A DNA stretch of 64,000 nucleotides from the NCBI GenBank assembly GCA_041660045.1, contig JBAZXA010000001.1, forward strand, positions 558,001 through 622,000, read 5' to 3'. Position 1 is the first letter of the stretch. Each line of letters starts with the position of its first letter. Position numbers and translations under genes: made by a program. Below the pieces are notes generated by a model. That model saw only the letters and a list, made by a program, of their open reading frames with translations, made no database searches and had not been told where the DNA came from. Shown one piece after another: positions 33,732 through 42,828 of this stretch. The stretch comes from WM-3-3 sp041660045 (GTDB lineage Bacteria > Pseudomonadota > Gammaproteobacteria > Methylococcales > Methylomonadaceae).

Positions 33732-33959
33732 ATGAACGCATTACAAAAAACTCTTCTATTAGCTGCTGTTATGTTATCTAGCGCGTGCTCCACTGCACCA
33801 ACCCTAAGCGAGCAAATGGCCGCACATGGTCAGCAATTAGTAGATGAAGGCAATAAGCTTTGGAAAGAAGGCTCTGTTATGGTTGATCAGGGCAAGGCTA
33901 AAGTCGAAAAAGGCAACCGATTAATTGAAGATTCAAAAAACTTGGAACATAAACAATAA
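33732..33959 (+). CDS. Small lipoprotein with glycine heptads
   Basis: A 75-residue predicted lipoprotein with signal residues 1-18 and lipobox LSSAC (Cys19). The mature part is one long helix-like stretch built of seven-residue units that each begin with Gly: GQQLVDE, GNKLWKE, GSVMVDQ, GKAKVEK and GNRLIED. No family recognised with certainty. It precedes the HD-GYP gene by 43 bases in the same direction and may be co-transcribed. A good AGGAAAA ribosome-binding sequence precedes the ATG. Confidence 0.78.
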   Translation: MNALQKTLLLAAVMLSSACSTAPTLSEQMAAHGQQLVDEGNKLWKEGSVMVDQGKAKVEKGNRLIEDSKNLEHKQ

Positions 33960-34002
33960 GCAGGCACAAATTTGTAGTTCGGCTACCCAAACAGGTGTTG
34001 TT

Positions 34003-35274
34003 ATGGCCGAAAAATATTTTCATACCCACATTTCTTCTGAGCTGGTACAAGTCGCTGTAGAAGATTTGAGGGTCGGCATGTATGTATCAAAGCTAGACCG
34101 GCCCTGGTTAGAAAGTTCTTTTTTGTTTCAAGGGTTTGAAATTCGTAACGATGATGATATTGCTGCTGTTAAAGCGCAATGTAATTACGTCTATGTTGAT
34201 GTCAGCAGGGAAATTAAAGTCCCTGTCATCTTTTCGCGTAACACGGCATATTCAAAAGCCACCTTAAATAAAATCCCTCCTCCAAGTAAGCGCTCATCGT
34301 TTGCAAAGGAAATCAAACATGCCGAATATGTCCATAACAAAACTAGCACAATAGTCAAAAGTTTTATGCAAGAAGTACAATTGGGGCGGCCAATAAGTGT
34401 GGAAGTGGCAAAACAAGCAGTCGCAGAATGTGTTGATAGTGTGATTAACTCACCTGATGCTTTGTTGCTGATGGGGCAATTAAAAAACAAGGATGAATAT
34501 ACTGCCCAACACAGTATGAATGTATGTATTTATTCAATCGCCTTGGGTCGCCACCTCAACCTTTCAATTGAAGAATTAAAAAACTTAGGCTTATGCGGAA
34601 TGATGCACGACATGGGCAAAATGTTTGTGCCGTTAGAGGTTTTAAACAAACCAGGCAAATTAACGCCCGAAGAATTGACCTTAATGCAAAGCCATGCCAC
34701 ACGCGGCTGGAAATTACTGCTATCTACCCCTAATATGGCCGGTAATGCAATTGATGTCGCTTATACCCATCATGAACGGCTTGATGGAACTGGCTACCCT
34801 AGACAATTAAAAGATGAACAACTGAGTTTTTTTACCCGAATTGTGGCTATTTCGGACACTTATGATGCCATAAGTAGCGATCGTGTTTATCAAAAAGGAC
34901 GTACCCATCTTGAAGCCATTAAGATACTCAATGACATTTCTGGCACCCATCTTGATTCAACATTGACGATACGCTTTATTGAATGCATTGGCATTTATCC
35001 AGCTGGCTGCATTGTCGAAATGAGTAATGGGGAAGTGGCATTGGTGCTAGAAATCAATCGCCGGGCAAAAATCAGGCCTAAGGTTCTACTGCTCTTGGAT
35101 GAAGATAAAAAGCCCAGAAAAGAACGCATCATCGACCTGACTAAAATCGATTTGGATGCCAGTGGCCAACGATATGCAGTAAGAAATGTGGTTCGTCCAG
35201 AGACCTATGGCATTAACTTACTTGATTATTATAACCGTGGCATTTTGATGCAAAAATTCACTGAATCAGGTTAA
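34003..35274 (+). CDS. HD-GYP cyclic-di-GMP phosphodiesterase with DUF3391 domain
   Basis: About 423 residues. The N-terminal ~120 residues match DUF3391 (VAVEDLRVGMYVSKLDRPWLES, FLFQGFEI). The C-terminal HD-GYP domain has all key motifs: AQHSMNVCIYSIALG, GMMHDMGK, THHERLDGTGYP and ISDTYDAISSDRVYQK. It is therefore likely an active c-di-GMP hydrolase that lowers this second messenger and favours motility. I start at ATG 34003 (MAEKYF). An upstream in-frame start at 33925 would overlap the lipoprotein gene. Closeness to the che operon fits a role in behaviour. Confidence 0.9.
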   Translation: MAEKYFHTHISSELVQVAVEDLRVGMYVSKLDRPWLESSFLFQGFEIRNDDDIAAVKAQCNYVYVDVSREIKVPVIFSRNTAYSKATLNKIPPPSKRSSFAKEIKHAEYVHNKTSTIVKSFMQEVQLGRPISVEVAKQAVAECVDSVINSPDALLLMGQLKNKDEYTAQHSMNVCIYSIALGRHLNLSIEELKNLGLCGMMHDMGKMFVPLEVLNKPGKLTPEELTLMQSHATRGWKLLLSTPNMAGNAIDVAYTHHERLDGTGYPRQLKDEQLSFFTRIVAISDTYDAISSDRVYQKGRTHLEAIKILNDISGTHLDSTLTIRFIECIGIYPAGCIVEMSNGEVALVLEINRRAKIRPKVLLLLDEDKKPRKERIIDLTKIDLDASGQRYAVRNVVRPETYGINLLDYYNRGILMQKFTESG

Positions 35275-35294
35275 CCTGATAGCAAAACTTAGCT

Positions 35295-35861
35295 TTAAGC
35301 AATGGCTAACGCTGCCGGTAAAAAAAACTCACTGACCAACAACGGTTGCCCCTGTGCTATGCTATAAACCGTTCTGCGCGCCCAAAGAGCATGTCCAATG
35401 TGGGCTATAGCACGGGCATTTTGCGTCCATTGCTTCGGCTGTATCAAGCTAATATCCAATTGTTGGCGCTGTAAGTTTGGATAAGAAAATATCACTTCCC
35501 CTAATGGCCGCTCATCTAATCGGGACAAGCTCCGACGGGCTGCGTTTATAGTCTGTTCAGGGATAATAGTCCTGGCTAAGATCAGCGGCTTTCCATCGGC
35601 ATGTAACAGTACCTCCCGAACTAACTGATGGGAAAAGTCAGGTAAGTTGAGTAATCTAAATTCACTTAAAAACGGTTTGCAGCGTTGCTGGAATAATATA
35701 TTGACAGCAACACGATGACTATAAAAACTGCGTAAGCGACTAGTCAATGAACCAGCCTCATAAACCCATGACTGCACATTTTTTGGCAAAAAATACCGGC
35801 TACCCAGACGATTTTCCAGCCACTTTGGCTCATTATGAAACAAAAAACTTTTAATTGCCAA
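35295..35861 (-). CDS. ubiC: Chorismate--pyruvate lyase
   Basis: A 188-residue UbiC-like enzyme that converts chorismate to 4-hydroxybenzoate and pyruvate, the first step of ubiquinone synthesis. Family features: a start rich in W/R (EPKWLENRLGSRYFLPKN), SLTSRLRSFYSHRVAVNIL, a middle REVLLHADGKPLILARTIIP and LDERPLGEVIFSYPNLQRQQLDI. It lies 3 bases after recG and is convergent with the HD-GYP gene. It fits the ubiB-ubiJ-ubiE genes upstream in the same direction. Confidence 0.85.
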   Translation of the reverse strand: MAIKSFLFHNEPKWLENRLGSRYFLPKNVQSWVYEAGSLTSRLRSFYSHRVAVNILFQQRCKPFLSEFRLLNLPDFSHQLVREVLLHADGKPLILARTIIPEQTINAARRSLSRLDERPLGEVIFSYPNLQRQQLDISLIQPKQWTQNARAIAHIGHALWARRTVYSIAQGQPLLVSEFFLPAALAIA

Positions 35862-35864
35862 AAC

Positions 35865-37958
35865 TTAGACCTCCGCGTATTTTTGTACATCACTTCCTAA
35901 CCAACGATGCATTAATGGCCTAATTGCCTCTGGCGCGTCCTTCAGGACATGCTCTCCGGCTTGTTGTACGGCATCTAACAAATCTTCATCCCTGCTTAAA
36001 TTAGCTATCTTAAATTGCACCGCCCCAGTTTGACGGGTTCCCATCACTTCACCTGCACCACGTAACTGCAGATCTTTTTCAGCAATTTCAAAGCCATCAT
36101 TACTATCCCGTATAATACCTAACCTATGTTTAGCAGTATCTGATAACGGTGCTTGATACATCAACACACAAAAGCTGGCATTATCGCCACGGCCAACCCG
36201 GCCTCTTAATTGATGTAATTGTGAAAGCCCTAAGCGCTCAGCATTCTCAATAATCATCAAACCTGCATTCGGCACATCCACGCCTACCTCAATCACCGTA
36301 GTTGCCACCAACAAATCTAATTGATGTTGTTTAAACGCTAACATGACTTGCTCTTTTTCGGTCGCTTTCATGCGCCCATGTACTAAACCTATGCGCAGAT
36401 TAGGTAACGCTAATCTTAGTTTTTCTGCCGTTTTTTCAGCCGCTTCACACTCAAGTATCTGGGATTCTTCAATTAACGTGCACACCCAATAGGTTTGACG
36501 TTTTTTTTCAGCCCATTCTGTAATTCTCGCAATGATTTCTTCACGGCGCTCCCCGGGAATAACGCTAGTCAGCACTGGTTTTCTACCTGGCGGCAATTCA
36601 TCAATAATAGAGATATCCAAATCGGCATACTGCAACATGGCTAAAGTCCTAGGAATAGGTGTTGCAGTCATCACTAACTGATGTGGCCTTAATCCTGATT
36701 TTTGACCTTTTGCCCGTAAAGCCATACGCTGATGCACACCAAATCGGTGTTGCTCATCAATAATGATTAAACCTAACTTATGGAAACTAACTTGCTCCTG
36801 AAATAAAGCATGGGTACCAATAACCACCCCCGCACTTCCATCTGCTAATGCAGCTAAAACCGCTTTTCTGGAATTGCCTTTAAGCTGGCCGCTTAAATAA
36901 AATACTTGTGTCTGAAAACCACCCAGCCAATGGCTAAAACTGCGAAAATGTTGTTCGGCCAAAAGTTCAGTCGGCGCCATTACGGCAACTTGGTAAGTAT
37001 TGCTTAAAGCTAACAAAGCCGCATAGGCGGCAACAACGGTTTTACCTGAACCGACATCACCTTGCACAAGACGCATCATCGCTTGCGGCTGTCGGCAGTC
37101 ACACTCAATTTCCTGCATGACTCTTTGCTGTGCCCCGGTTAAGCTAAAGCTTAACTGGGCAATAAATGCTTGGGATATGCCATTGATACTATGAAACACT
37201 GGTGCATCCCAGGTGCTATTAGCTTCCCTAGCTTGCCGCATACTCAGGTAGTGGCTTAATAATTCCTCAAAAGCCAACCGTTTTAATGCCGGTACATTAC
37301 CTGCAGCCAATGCATCCACAGAAACACTTTCATCAGGGGCGTGCATCATTTCCAACGCTTGCTTAAGATTAGGAAATTGATATTGTTCGAGTATGCTAAC
37401 CGGTATCCAATCTTGTAGCCCGCCTTGATCTTGGCTAGACAGTGACAAAGCTTGCTTAACCGCTTTTCTTACCGTACTTTGCCTTAGCCCTTCGGTTAAG
37501 GGGTAAACTGGCGTCAAGCGTGCTTCAGTTACACAGTTGCCGGGGTTGTCAATTATGTGATAATCGGGATGCACCATTTCCAAACCCGAAAAGCCCTGAC
37601 GGACATCCGCATAACAGCTGACCACAGCACCGGGTTTTAAGGCATTAAATTGGCTTGCGCTAAAATGAAAAAATCTTAAGAAAATTGAACCTGTTCCATC
37701 ACTGATTTGACAGACTAAGCGCTTCCTGCCTTTTGACAAAACATCAGTTAAAATGACCGTACCGCAAATCAACACTGACATACCGGCTATTAAACTTTTA
37801 ATAGGATATATGCGTGTACGGTCTTGATAACGATGTGGCAAATGAAATAGCAGGTCTAGTATTGAATGTATGCCCAACTTTGCCAAGTGTTCGGATGTTT
37901 GCCTACCAATACCTACAAGTTGAGTGACTGGCTGGCTTAAATCTATCTGCTCAGCCAT
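35865..37958 (-). CDS. recG: ATP-dependent DNA helicase RecG
   Basis: About 697 residues. The N-terminal wedge/OB domain binds branched DNA. The helicase core shows Walker A (GDVGSGKT), motif II IIDEQHRFG (DEQH), MTATPIPRT, TVIEVGVDVPNA and QLRGRVGRG. RecG reverses stalled forks and processes recombination intermediates. I use ATG 37958. An in-frame GTG at 37967 is possible. The position downstream of spoT matches gammaproteobacterial order, with ridA between. Confidence 0.95.
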   Translation of the reverse strand: MAEQIDLSQPVTQLVGIGRQTSEHLAKLGIHSILDLLFHLPHRYQDRTRIYPIKSLIAGMSVLICGTVILTDVLSKGRKRLVCQISDGTGSIFLRFFHFSASQFNALKPGAVVSCYADVRQGFSGLEMVHPDYHIIDNPGNCVTEARLTPVYPLTEGLRQSTVRKAVKQALSLSSQDQGGLQDWIPVSILEQYQFPNLKQALEMMHAPDESVSVDALAAGNVPALKRLAFEELLSHYLSMRQAREANSTWDAPVFHSINGISQAFIAQLSFSLTGAQQRVMQEIECDCRQPQAMMRLVQGDVGSGKTVVAAYAALLALSNTYQVAVMAPTELLAEQHFRSFSHWLGGFQTQVFYLSGQLKGNSRKAVLAALADGSAGVVIGTHALFQEQVSFHKLGLIIIDEQHRFGVHQRMALRAKGQKSGLRPHQLVMTATPIPRTLAMLQYADLDISIIDELPPGRKPVLTSVIPGERREEIIARITEWAEKKRQTYWVCTLIEESQILECEAAEKTAEKLRLALPNLRIGLVHGRMKATEKEQVMLAFKQHQLDLLVATTVIEVGVDVPNAGLMIIENAERLGLSQLHQLRGRVGRGDNASFCVLMYQAPLSDTAKHRLGIIRDSNDGFEIAEKDLQLRGAGEVMGTRQTGAVQFKIANLSRDEDLLDAVQQAGEHVLKDAPEAIRPLMHRWLGSDVQKYAEV

Positions 37959-38037
37959 GTTACCCACTTGATGATCACTAAAACCCGCGTTGACCAGAAC
38001 CGAAAGATAAACGTCGGCCTTTATTGGGTGGCGTATC

Positions 38038-38439
38038 TTAGGAAGGGTAAGTTTGTGGACTTAGCTCCAAAATACCATCCATTTCCACCTGCGCACCTTT
38101 TGGTAATGCAGCTACGCCAACAGCAGCGCGGGCTGGATAAGGTTCAGAAAAATAAGTGCCCATTATTTCATTTACCAGAGGAAAATTAGATAAATCTGTT
38201 AAATAAACATTCAGTTTAACAAAATTATCAAAATCCCCACCTGCCGCTTCTGCAACTGCCATTAGATTTTCAAACACCTGTCTAATTTGTGCACTTATAT
38301 CACCATCAACTAAAGCCATGGTTTTAGGGTCTAGTGGAATTTGCCCAGAAAGATACACGGTACCTTTTACTCGAATCGCTTGGGAATAAGTGCCGATTGC
38401 TTGCGGGGCGTTATCTGTGTGAATAACTTCTTTGATCAT
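38038..38439 (-). CDS. ridA: RidA family enamine/imine deaminase
   Basis: A 133-residue YjgF/YER057c/UK114 protein that hydrolyses reactive 2-aminoacrylate-type enamines formed by PLP enzymes. Signature segments: IGTYSQAIRVKGTVYLSGQIPLDP, QVFENLMAVAEAAGG and EPYPARAAVGVAALPKGAQVEMD, with the conserved Arg in PARAAV. It lies 47 bases after spoT and 79 before recG. Confidence 0.93.
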   Translation of the reverse strand: MIKEVIHTDNAPQAIGTYSQAIRVKGTVYLSGQIPLDPKTMALVDGDISAQIRQVFENLMAVAEAAGGDFDNFVKLNVYLTDLSNFPLVNEIMGTYFSEPYPARAAVGVAALPKGAQVEMDGILELSPQTYPS

Positions 38440-38486
38440 TGTTTTCTATCCGTTGCATTTACTAATTCTAAGGCTAATAAGATCGC

Positions 38487-40652
38487 TTATGCTTTTACTC
38501 GGGTTATTTTAAGGACAACCGGTAAGTCTTTAAGATGTCGCATAATTTTTGCTAAATGTACGCGATCTTTCGCCGTTAAGGTGATCAAGTCTACCGACAC
38601 CTTATCGTCCTGATCAACGACTGTAACATTTTCAATATTAGAATCTTGTGCGGAAATGGCCGCCGCAATTGTGGCTAATGAACCACGTTGATTAAGTATT
38701 TCAATTCGTAAATCGGTAGGGAAATCCCCTTTGGCATCGCCACTCCACTCGACATCTAACCAACTGGCCTGTTTTTTTCGTGTATCTTTATTCCGGCAGC
38801 TGAAGTGATGCACGACAATACCCTTGCCAGGGTTAAAAAACCCTATAATAGCATCCCCAGGTATGGGTCTACAGCACTTAGCCAAGGTAATCACCATGCC
38901 CTCAGTGCCCTTGATGATTAACGGCGTGTTATCACGGCGGTCGCTAATATCCAACTTAACAACGGCATTTATATCGTCTTGTGCAATACGTTTGGCTATT
39001 AAAAAAGGCATTTTGTTACCTAAACCAATATCTTCCAATAATTGATCTAGCGTAGGCATAGACAAGGCTTCCAACAAAGCGCTAATTTTAGTTTGCTCAA
39101 TATCTTCTAACGCCAACTGCATCGCTTGTAATTCTTTTTCCAAAAGCCTGCGTCCTAAATTTATGGCTTCTTGCTGTTTAAAATGCTTTAGATAGTTGCG
39201 TATACTAGATCGTGCTTTGGCTGTAGTGACATAATTCAGCCACAGTGGGTTTGGCCTTGCCCAAGAGGCGGTAATGACTTCTATGGTATAACCATTCTCT
39301 AACTTGGTTTGTAACGGCACCAACTGCTTGTCAATACGCGCTGATACGCAAGCATTACCAATATCGGTATGTACCGCATAAGCAAAATCCACAATTGTGG
39401 CTCCGCGCGGTAGTTTGATAATATCGCCTTGTGGCGTAAATACAAAAACTTCCTGAGGAAACAAATCAACTTTAAGATTGTCTATAAACTCTAGCGAATC
39501 CCCAGCCGATTTTTGGATTTCAAGTAAATCACGTAGCCATTCATTAGCCCTTGCTTGAAATTTTTCGGATTTATCGTCTTCCGATTTATATAGCCAATGC
39601 GCTGCAATCCCCGATTCAGACATGCGGTGCATCTCATGGGTCCGGATTTGAATTTCAATCGGCACACCATATGGCCCCATCAAAACAGTATGTAATGATT
39701 GATAACCATTCGCTTTAGGGAGGGCAATATAATCCTTAAAGCGCCCAGGTATTGGCTTATAGAGGTTATGCACTACGCCTAATGAGCGATAGCAGGTATC
39801 AACATTATCGCAATAGATACGAAAGGCATAAACATCAAAAACATCGGTAAACGATATTTTTTTATGCGCCATTTTTTGATAGATGCTATATAAGTTTTTT
39901 TCCCGGCCAGCAATATCACAGCCTAAATCAACCTGTGCCATGCGGTTTTTTATGGCGCTTTCAATGGTATCAATAATCTTTCGACGATTGCCCCTGGCTT
40001 TTTTTACCGCATTGTTCAATACCTTATAACGCACTGGATACATGGCCTGGAAGCCTAAAGCTTCCAATTTATGGCGGATGTTATTCATACCCAATCGGTT
40101 AGCTATGGGCGCATAAATATCTAACGTTTCACGGGCAATTCGGCGTTTTTTGTCTGGTGGCATGGCGCCTAGCGTTTCCATATTATGTAAGCGGTCGGCT
40201 AGTTTAACCATGATCACCCGCAGATCATTTGCCATAGCCAAAAACATTTTACGGACGTTTTCAGCTTGGGCTTCAGCGTGTGATTTTGTATCTATTTTGG
40301 TAAGTTTTGTAACGCCGTCAACAAGTTCAGCTACTTCCGGGCTAAACTGTTTGGACAGCTCAACTTTACTTACTGAAGTGTCTTCGATAACATCGTGCAA
40401 TATAGCCGCCATGATGCCTCTGGCATCCATGCGCATTTCTGCAAGACTAATCGCTACCGAGATGGGATGGCAAATATAGGCTTCACCGGATTTACGAAAC
40501 TGCCCGGTATGGGCTTTTGCGCCAAATTCATAAGCCCTAACACAATCATTTATTTGTTTTTCATCTAAATAACCGCCCAACGTATCACACAGCCGCCTGA
40601 TCAGTTTGTCTTGCGGCCGTTCTAATTCTATGGGGTCAGCTAAATTTAACAT
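38487..40652 (-). CDS. spoT: Bifunctional (p)ppGpp synthetase/hydrolase SpoT
   Basis: A 721-residue stringent-response enzyme. The hydrolase HD domain is intact (ICHPISVAISLAEM, AAILHDVIEDT). The synthetase domain carries GRFKDYIALPKANGYQSLHTV, whose RFKD is the bifunctional-type (RxKD) motif. TGS (FTPQGDIIKLPRGATIVDFAYAVHTDIG) and C-terminal ACT domains follow. It makes and removes ppGpp in response to nutrient stress. It lies 8 bases after rpoZ, whose omega product is one of the ppGpp-binding partners on RNA polymerase. Confidence 0.95.
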   Translation of the reverse strand: MLNLADPIELERPQDKLIRRLCDTLGGYLDEKQINDCVRAYEFGAKAHTGQFRKSGEAYICHPISVAISLAEMRMDARGIMAAILHDVIEDTSVSKVELSKQFSPEVAELVDGVTKLTKIDTKSHAEAQAENVRKMFLAMANDLRVIMVKLADRLHNMETLGAMPPDKKRRIARETLDIYAPIANRLGMNNIRHKLEALGFQAMYPVRYKVLNNAVKKARGNRRKIIDTIESAIKNRMAQVDLGCDIAGREKNLYSIYQKMAHKKISFTDVFDVYAFRIYCDNVDTCYRSLGVVHNLYKPIPGRFKDYIALPKANGYQSLHTVLMGPYGVPIEIQIRTHEMHRMSESGIAAHWLYKSEDDKSEKFQARANEWLRDLLEIQKSAGDSLEFIDNLKVDLFPQEVFVFTPQGDIIKLPRGATIVDFAYAVHTDIGNACVSARIDKQLVPLQTKLENGYTIEVITASWARPNPLWLNYVTTAKARSSIRNYLKHFKQQEAINLGRRLLEKELQAMQLALEDIEQTKISALLEALSMPTLDQLLEDIGLGNKMPFLIAKRIAQDDINAVVKLDISDRRDNTPLIIKGTEGMVITLAKCCRPIPGDAIIGFFNPGKGIVVHHFSCRNKDTRKKQASWLDVEWSGDAKGDFPTDLRIEILNQRGSLATIAAAISAQDSNIENVTVVDQDDKVSVDLITLTAKDRVHLAKIMRHLKDLPVVLKITRVKA

Positions 40653-40660
40653 GGCATAAT

Positions 40661-40909
40661 TTAGAAAATCTGAGGGGGCATAGGCTCAGGTTGTGGCTCG
40701 CCCACATGATGCAATAAACCAATGTTGTCCGTGGTGACATGGCCTGCGGCAATTTCCCTTAACGCAACGACAGTATCTTTGTCCTTACCGCGCGTTACAA
40801 AAGGATCAGCACCTTTATAGAGCTGTCTGGCCCTGGCACTAGACAACAAAACCAATTTAAATCGATTTTCTACATGTTCCAAACAATCTTCTACGGTAAC
40901 TCTAGCCAT
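40661..40909 (-). CDS. rpoZ: RNA polymerase omega subunit
   Basis: An 82-residue omega subunit (MARVTVEDCLEHVENRFKLVLLSSARARQL, then AAGHVTT) that helps assemble RNA polymerase and forms part of a ppGpp site. I start at ATG 40909, with GGA about 8 bases before. The in-frame TTG at 40921 adds only EFK. It is directly upstream of spoT. A 6-bp hairpin AACTCG/CGAGTT lies at 40946-40962 in the gap before it. Confidence 0.94.
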   Translation of the reverse strand: MARVTVEDCLEHVENRFKLVLLSSARARQLYKGADPFVTRGKDKDTVVALREIAAGHVTTDNIGLLHHVGEPQPEPMPPQIF

Positions 40910-41028
40910 TTTAAATTCCAAAGGTAAATTTATCTATTAGACACTAACTCGCCTGACGAGTTCTGCCAAAACAAAAGCTGTCTTAATATTGTATTAATAT
41001 CATATCAAATTTTTAACCATTAAACTGT

Positions 41029-42201
41029 TTAACAGTCCGTATTCAAAATGCTAACAGCTGGCAAGTCTTTGCCTTCCAAAAACTCAAGAAAAGCTCCGCC
41101 CCCTGTTGAAGTATACGAAACTTTTTCGTTAATGCCATATTTATCAATAGCCGCTAAAGTATCACCGCCGCCAGCAATTGAAAAGGCTTTACTCTCAGCT
41201 ATTGCCGCAGATAAAGCCTTAGTACCTTCACCAAACTGGTCAAATTCAAACACACCGACAGGGCCATTCCAAACTATTGTACCCGCAGACCTTAAAATCT
41301 CAGTATAGCGTTCTGCAGTCTTGGGGCCTATATCCATAATTAAATCATCCGCCTCCACATCAGCGACATTTTTTATTGTTGCCGTGGCTGTTTCAGAAAA
41401 CGTCTTAGCAACAACCACATCTATTGGGATGGGTATATCTGATCCGTTTAATTTTGCCGCCGCCATTAGTTTTTTAGCTTGCTCAATTAAGTCCGCTTCG
41501 TATAGCGATTTACCGACCGGGAAACCAGCCGCAGCTATAAACGTATTTGCAATGCCGCCACCAACAATAAGTTGGTCAACTTTTGCTGATAACGACTCTA
41601 AAACCGTTAATTTAGTTGACACTTTAGACCCCCCTACGACTGCAACTAGTGGTTTTGTAGGTGTTTCCAAGGCTTTGCCTAAGGCTTCAAGCTCGCTGGC
41701 CAGCAATGGCCCTGCACAAGCAATAGCAGCAAATTTGGCTACGCTATGCGTAGACGCCTGTGCCCTATGGGCGGTACCAAAGGCATCCATGACAAACACA
41801 TCACAAAGTGCCGCCATTTTTTTGCCTAGATCGTCACTATTTTTTCCTTCACCTACATTAAAGCGTACATTTTCACAAAGTACCACTTCACCCGGGCTGA
41901 TAGTTATCCCGCCTAGCCAATTTTTTTCCAACCGTACCGGTTTTCCTAGCAATTGGGATAAACATTCAGCCACTGGTTTAAGCGATGACTCTTCATCATA
42001 GACACCTTCATCGGGTCGCCCAAGGTGCGACATCAACATCACAGCGGCACCAGCGTCTAAAGCAAGTTTTATAGTGGGCAAGCTAGCTTTAATGCGTAAA
42101 TCACTCGTGATTTTTCCATTTTTCACTGGCACATTAAGGTCTTCACGAATCAATACCCGTTTACCTGACAAGTCTAAATCGACCATTTTTTTTATCGGCA
42201 T
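41029..42201 (-). CDS. pgk: Phosphoglycerate kinase
   Basis: A 390-residue glycolytic/gluconeogenic enzyme that interconverts 1,3-bisphosphoglycerate and 3-phosphoglycerate. Motifs: VLIREDLNVPVKNGKI (substrate-binding Asp/Asn), MSHLGRPD, ENVRF, VVGGSKVSTKL, WNGPVGVFE and GGGDT. It is normal length. A second in-frame Met (MVDLDLSG) is an alternative start. It is not linked to gap or fba here. It lies 26 bases after the thioredoxin-like gene. Confidence 0.95.
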   Translation of the reverse strand: MPIKKMVDLDLSGKRVLIREDLNVPVKNGKITSDLRIKASLPTIKLALDAGAAVMLMSHLGRPDEGVYDEESSLKPVAECLSQLLGKPVRLEKNWLGGITISPGEVVLCENVRFNVGEGKNSDDLGKKMAALCDVFVMDAFGTAHRAQASTHSVAKFAAIACAGPLLASELEALGKALETPTKPLVAVVGGSKVSTKLTVLESLSAKVDQLIVGGGIANTFIAAAGFPVGKSLYEADLIEQAKKLMAAAKLNGSDIPIPIDVVVAKTFSETATATIKNVADVEADDLIMDIGPKTAERYTEILRSAGTIVWNGPVGVFEFDQFGEGTKALSAAIAESKAFSIAGGGDTLAAIDKYGINEKVSYTSTGGGAFLEFLEGKDLPAVSILNTDC

Positions 42202-42227
42202 TCTCGCCCCTTACTTTTTATTATAAA

Positions 42228-42785
42228 TTACTCATGTTTCCATTTAATGGAACAGCCTATACTGGCAATTTGTTGTACAGGCGCCTTACCCGTTTGCCTA
42301 ATTAATTGCATCGCCTTAAATAACTCACGTTCGGTGTTATCCGGCGCAGTTTGTTTATTACTGGCATCTAACCTTCCCCTATACTGTAGTTCAAGCTTGG
42401 CGTTATAGCCAAAAAAGTCCGGCGTGCAAACCGCGCCATAGGCTTTAGCGACATCTTGCCTCTCATCCCATAAATAAGGGAAGCAAAAATTAAAATGTGC
42501 TGCCACTTGCTGCATATTACTAAATGAATCTTCGGGATAGTCCTGTATATCATTTGACATAATTGCTACCGAATTGATACCCATAGGCTTAAGCTCGGCA
42601 GCATCACGGACAATTCGGTTAATAACAGCTTTTACATAAGGGCAATGATTACAAATAAACATCACTAAAAGCCCATACTCACCAGCACATTGCGCCAAAG
42701 TCCAATCACGGCCATCTATGCCGGGTAAGTTAAAATCAGGTGCTGTTTTACCAAAATCGCAATCTGGTGAGGTTAACGCAACCAT
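42228..42785 (-). CDS. Thioredoxin-like peroxiredoxin-fold protein
   Basis: A 185-residue AhpC/TSA-type redoxin with DFNLPGIDGRDWTLAQCAGEYGLLVMFICNHCPYVKAV. The Cys45-x2-Cys48 (CNHC) pair lies where thioredoxins have CGPC. A KAYGAVCTPDFFGYNA segment carries a further Cys before the cis-Pro-like position. Related proteins are annotated as thioredoxin family or redoxin. The substrate is unknown. No signal peptide. It is placed between ubiB and pgk. Confidence 0.85.
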   Translation of the reverse strand: MVALTSPDCDFGKTAPDFNLPGIDGRDWTLAQCAGEYGLLVMFICNHCPYVKAVINRIVRDAAELKPMGINSVAIMSNDIQDYPEDSFSNMQQVAAHFNFCFPYLWDERQDVAKAYGAVCTPDFFGYNAKLELQYRGRLDASNKQTAPDNTERELFKAMQLIRQTGKAPVQQIASIGCSIKWKHE

Positions 42786-42828
42786 ATTATTTCCTTTGCT
42801 AACAAGTTGCTTAGCACTAGTTTAGGAA

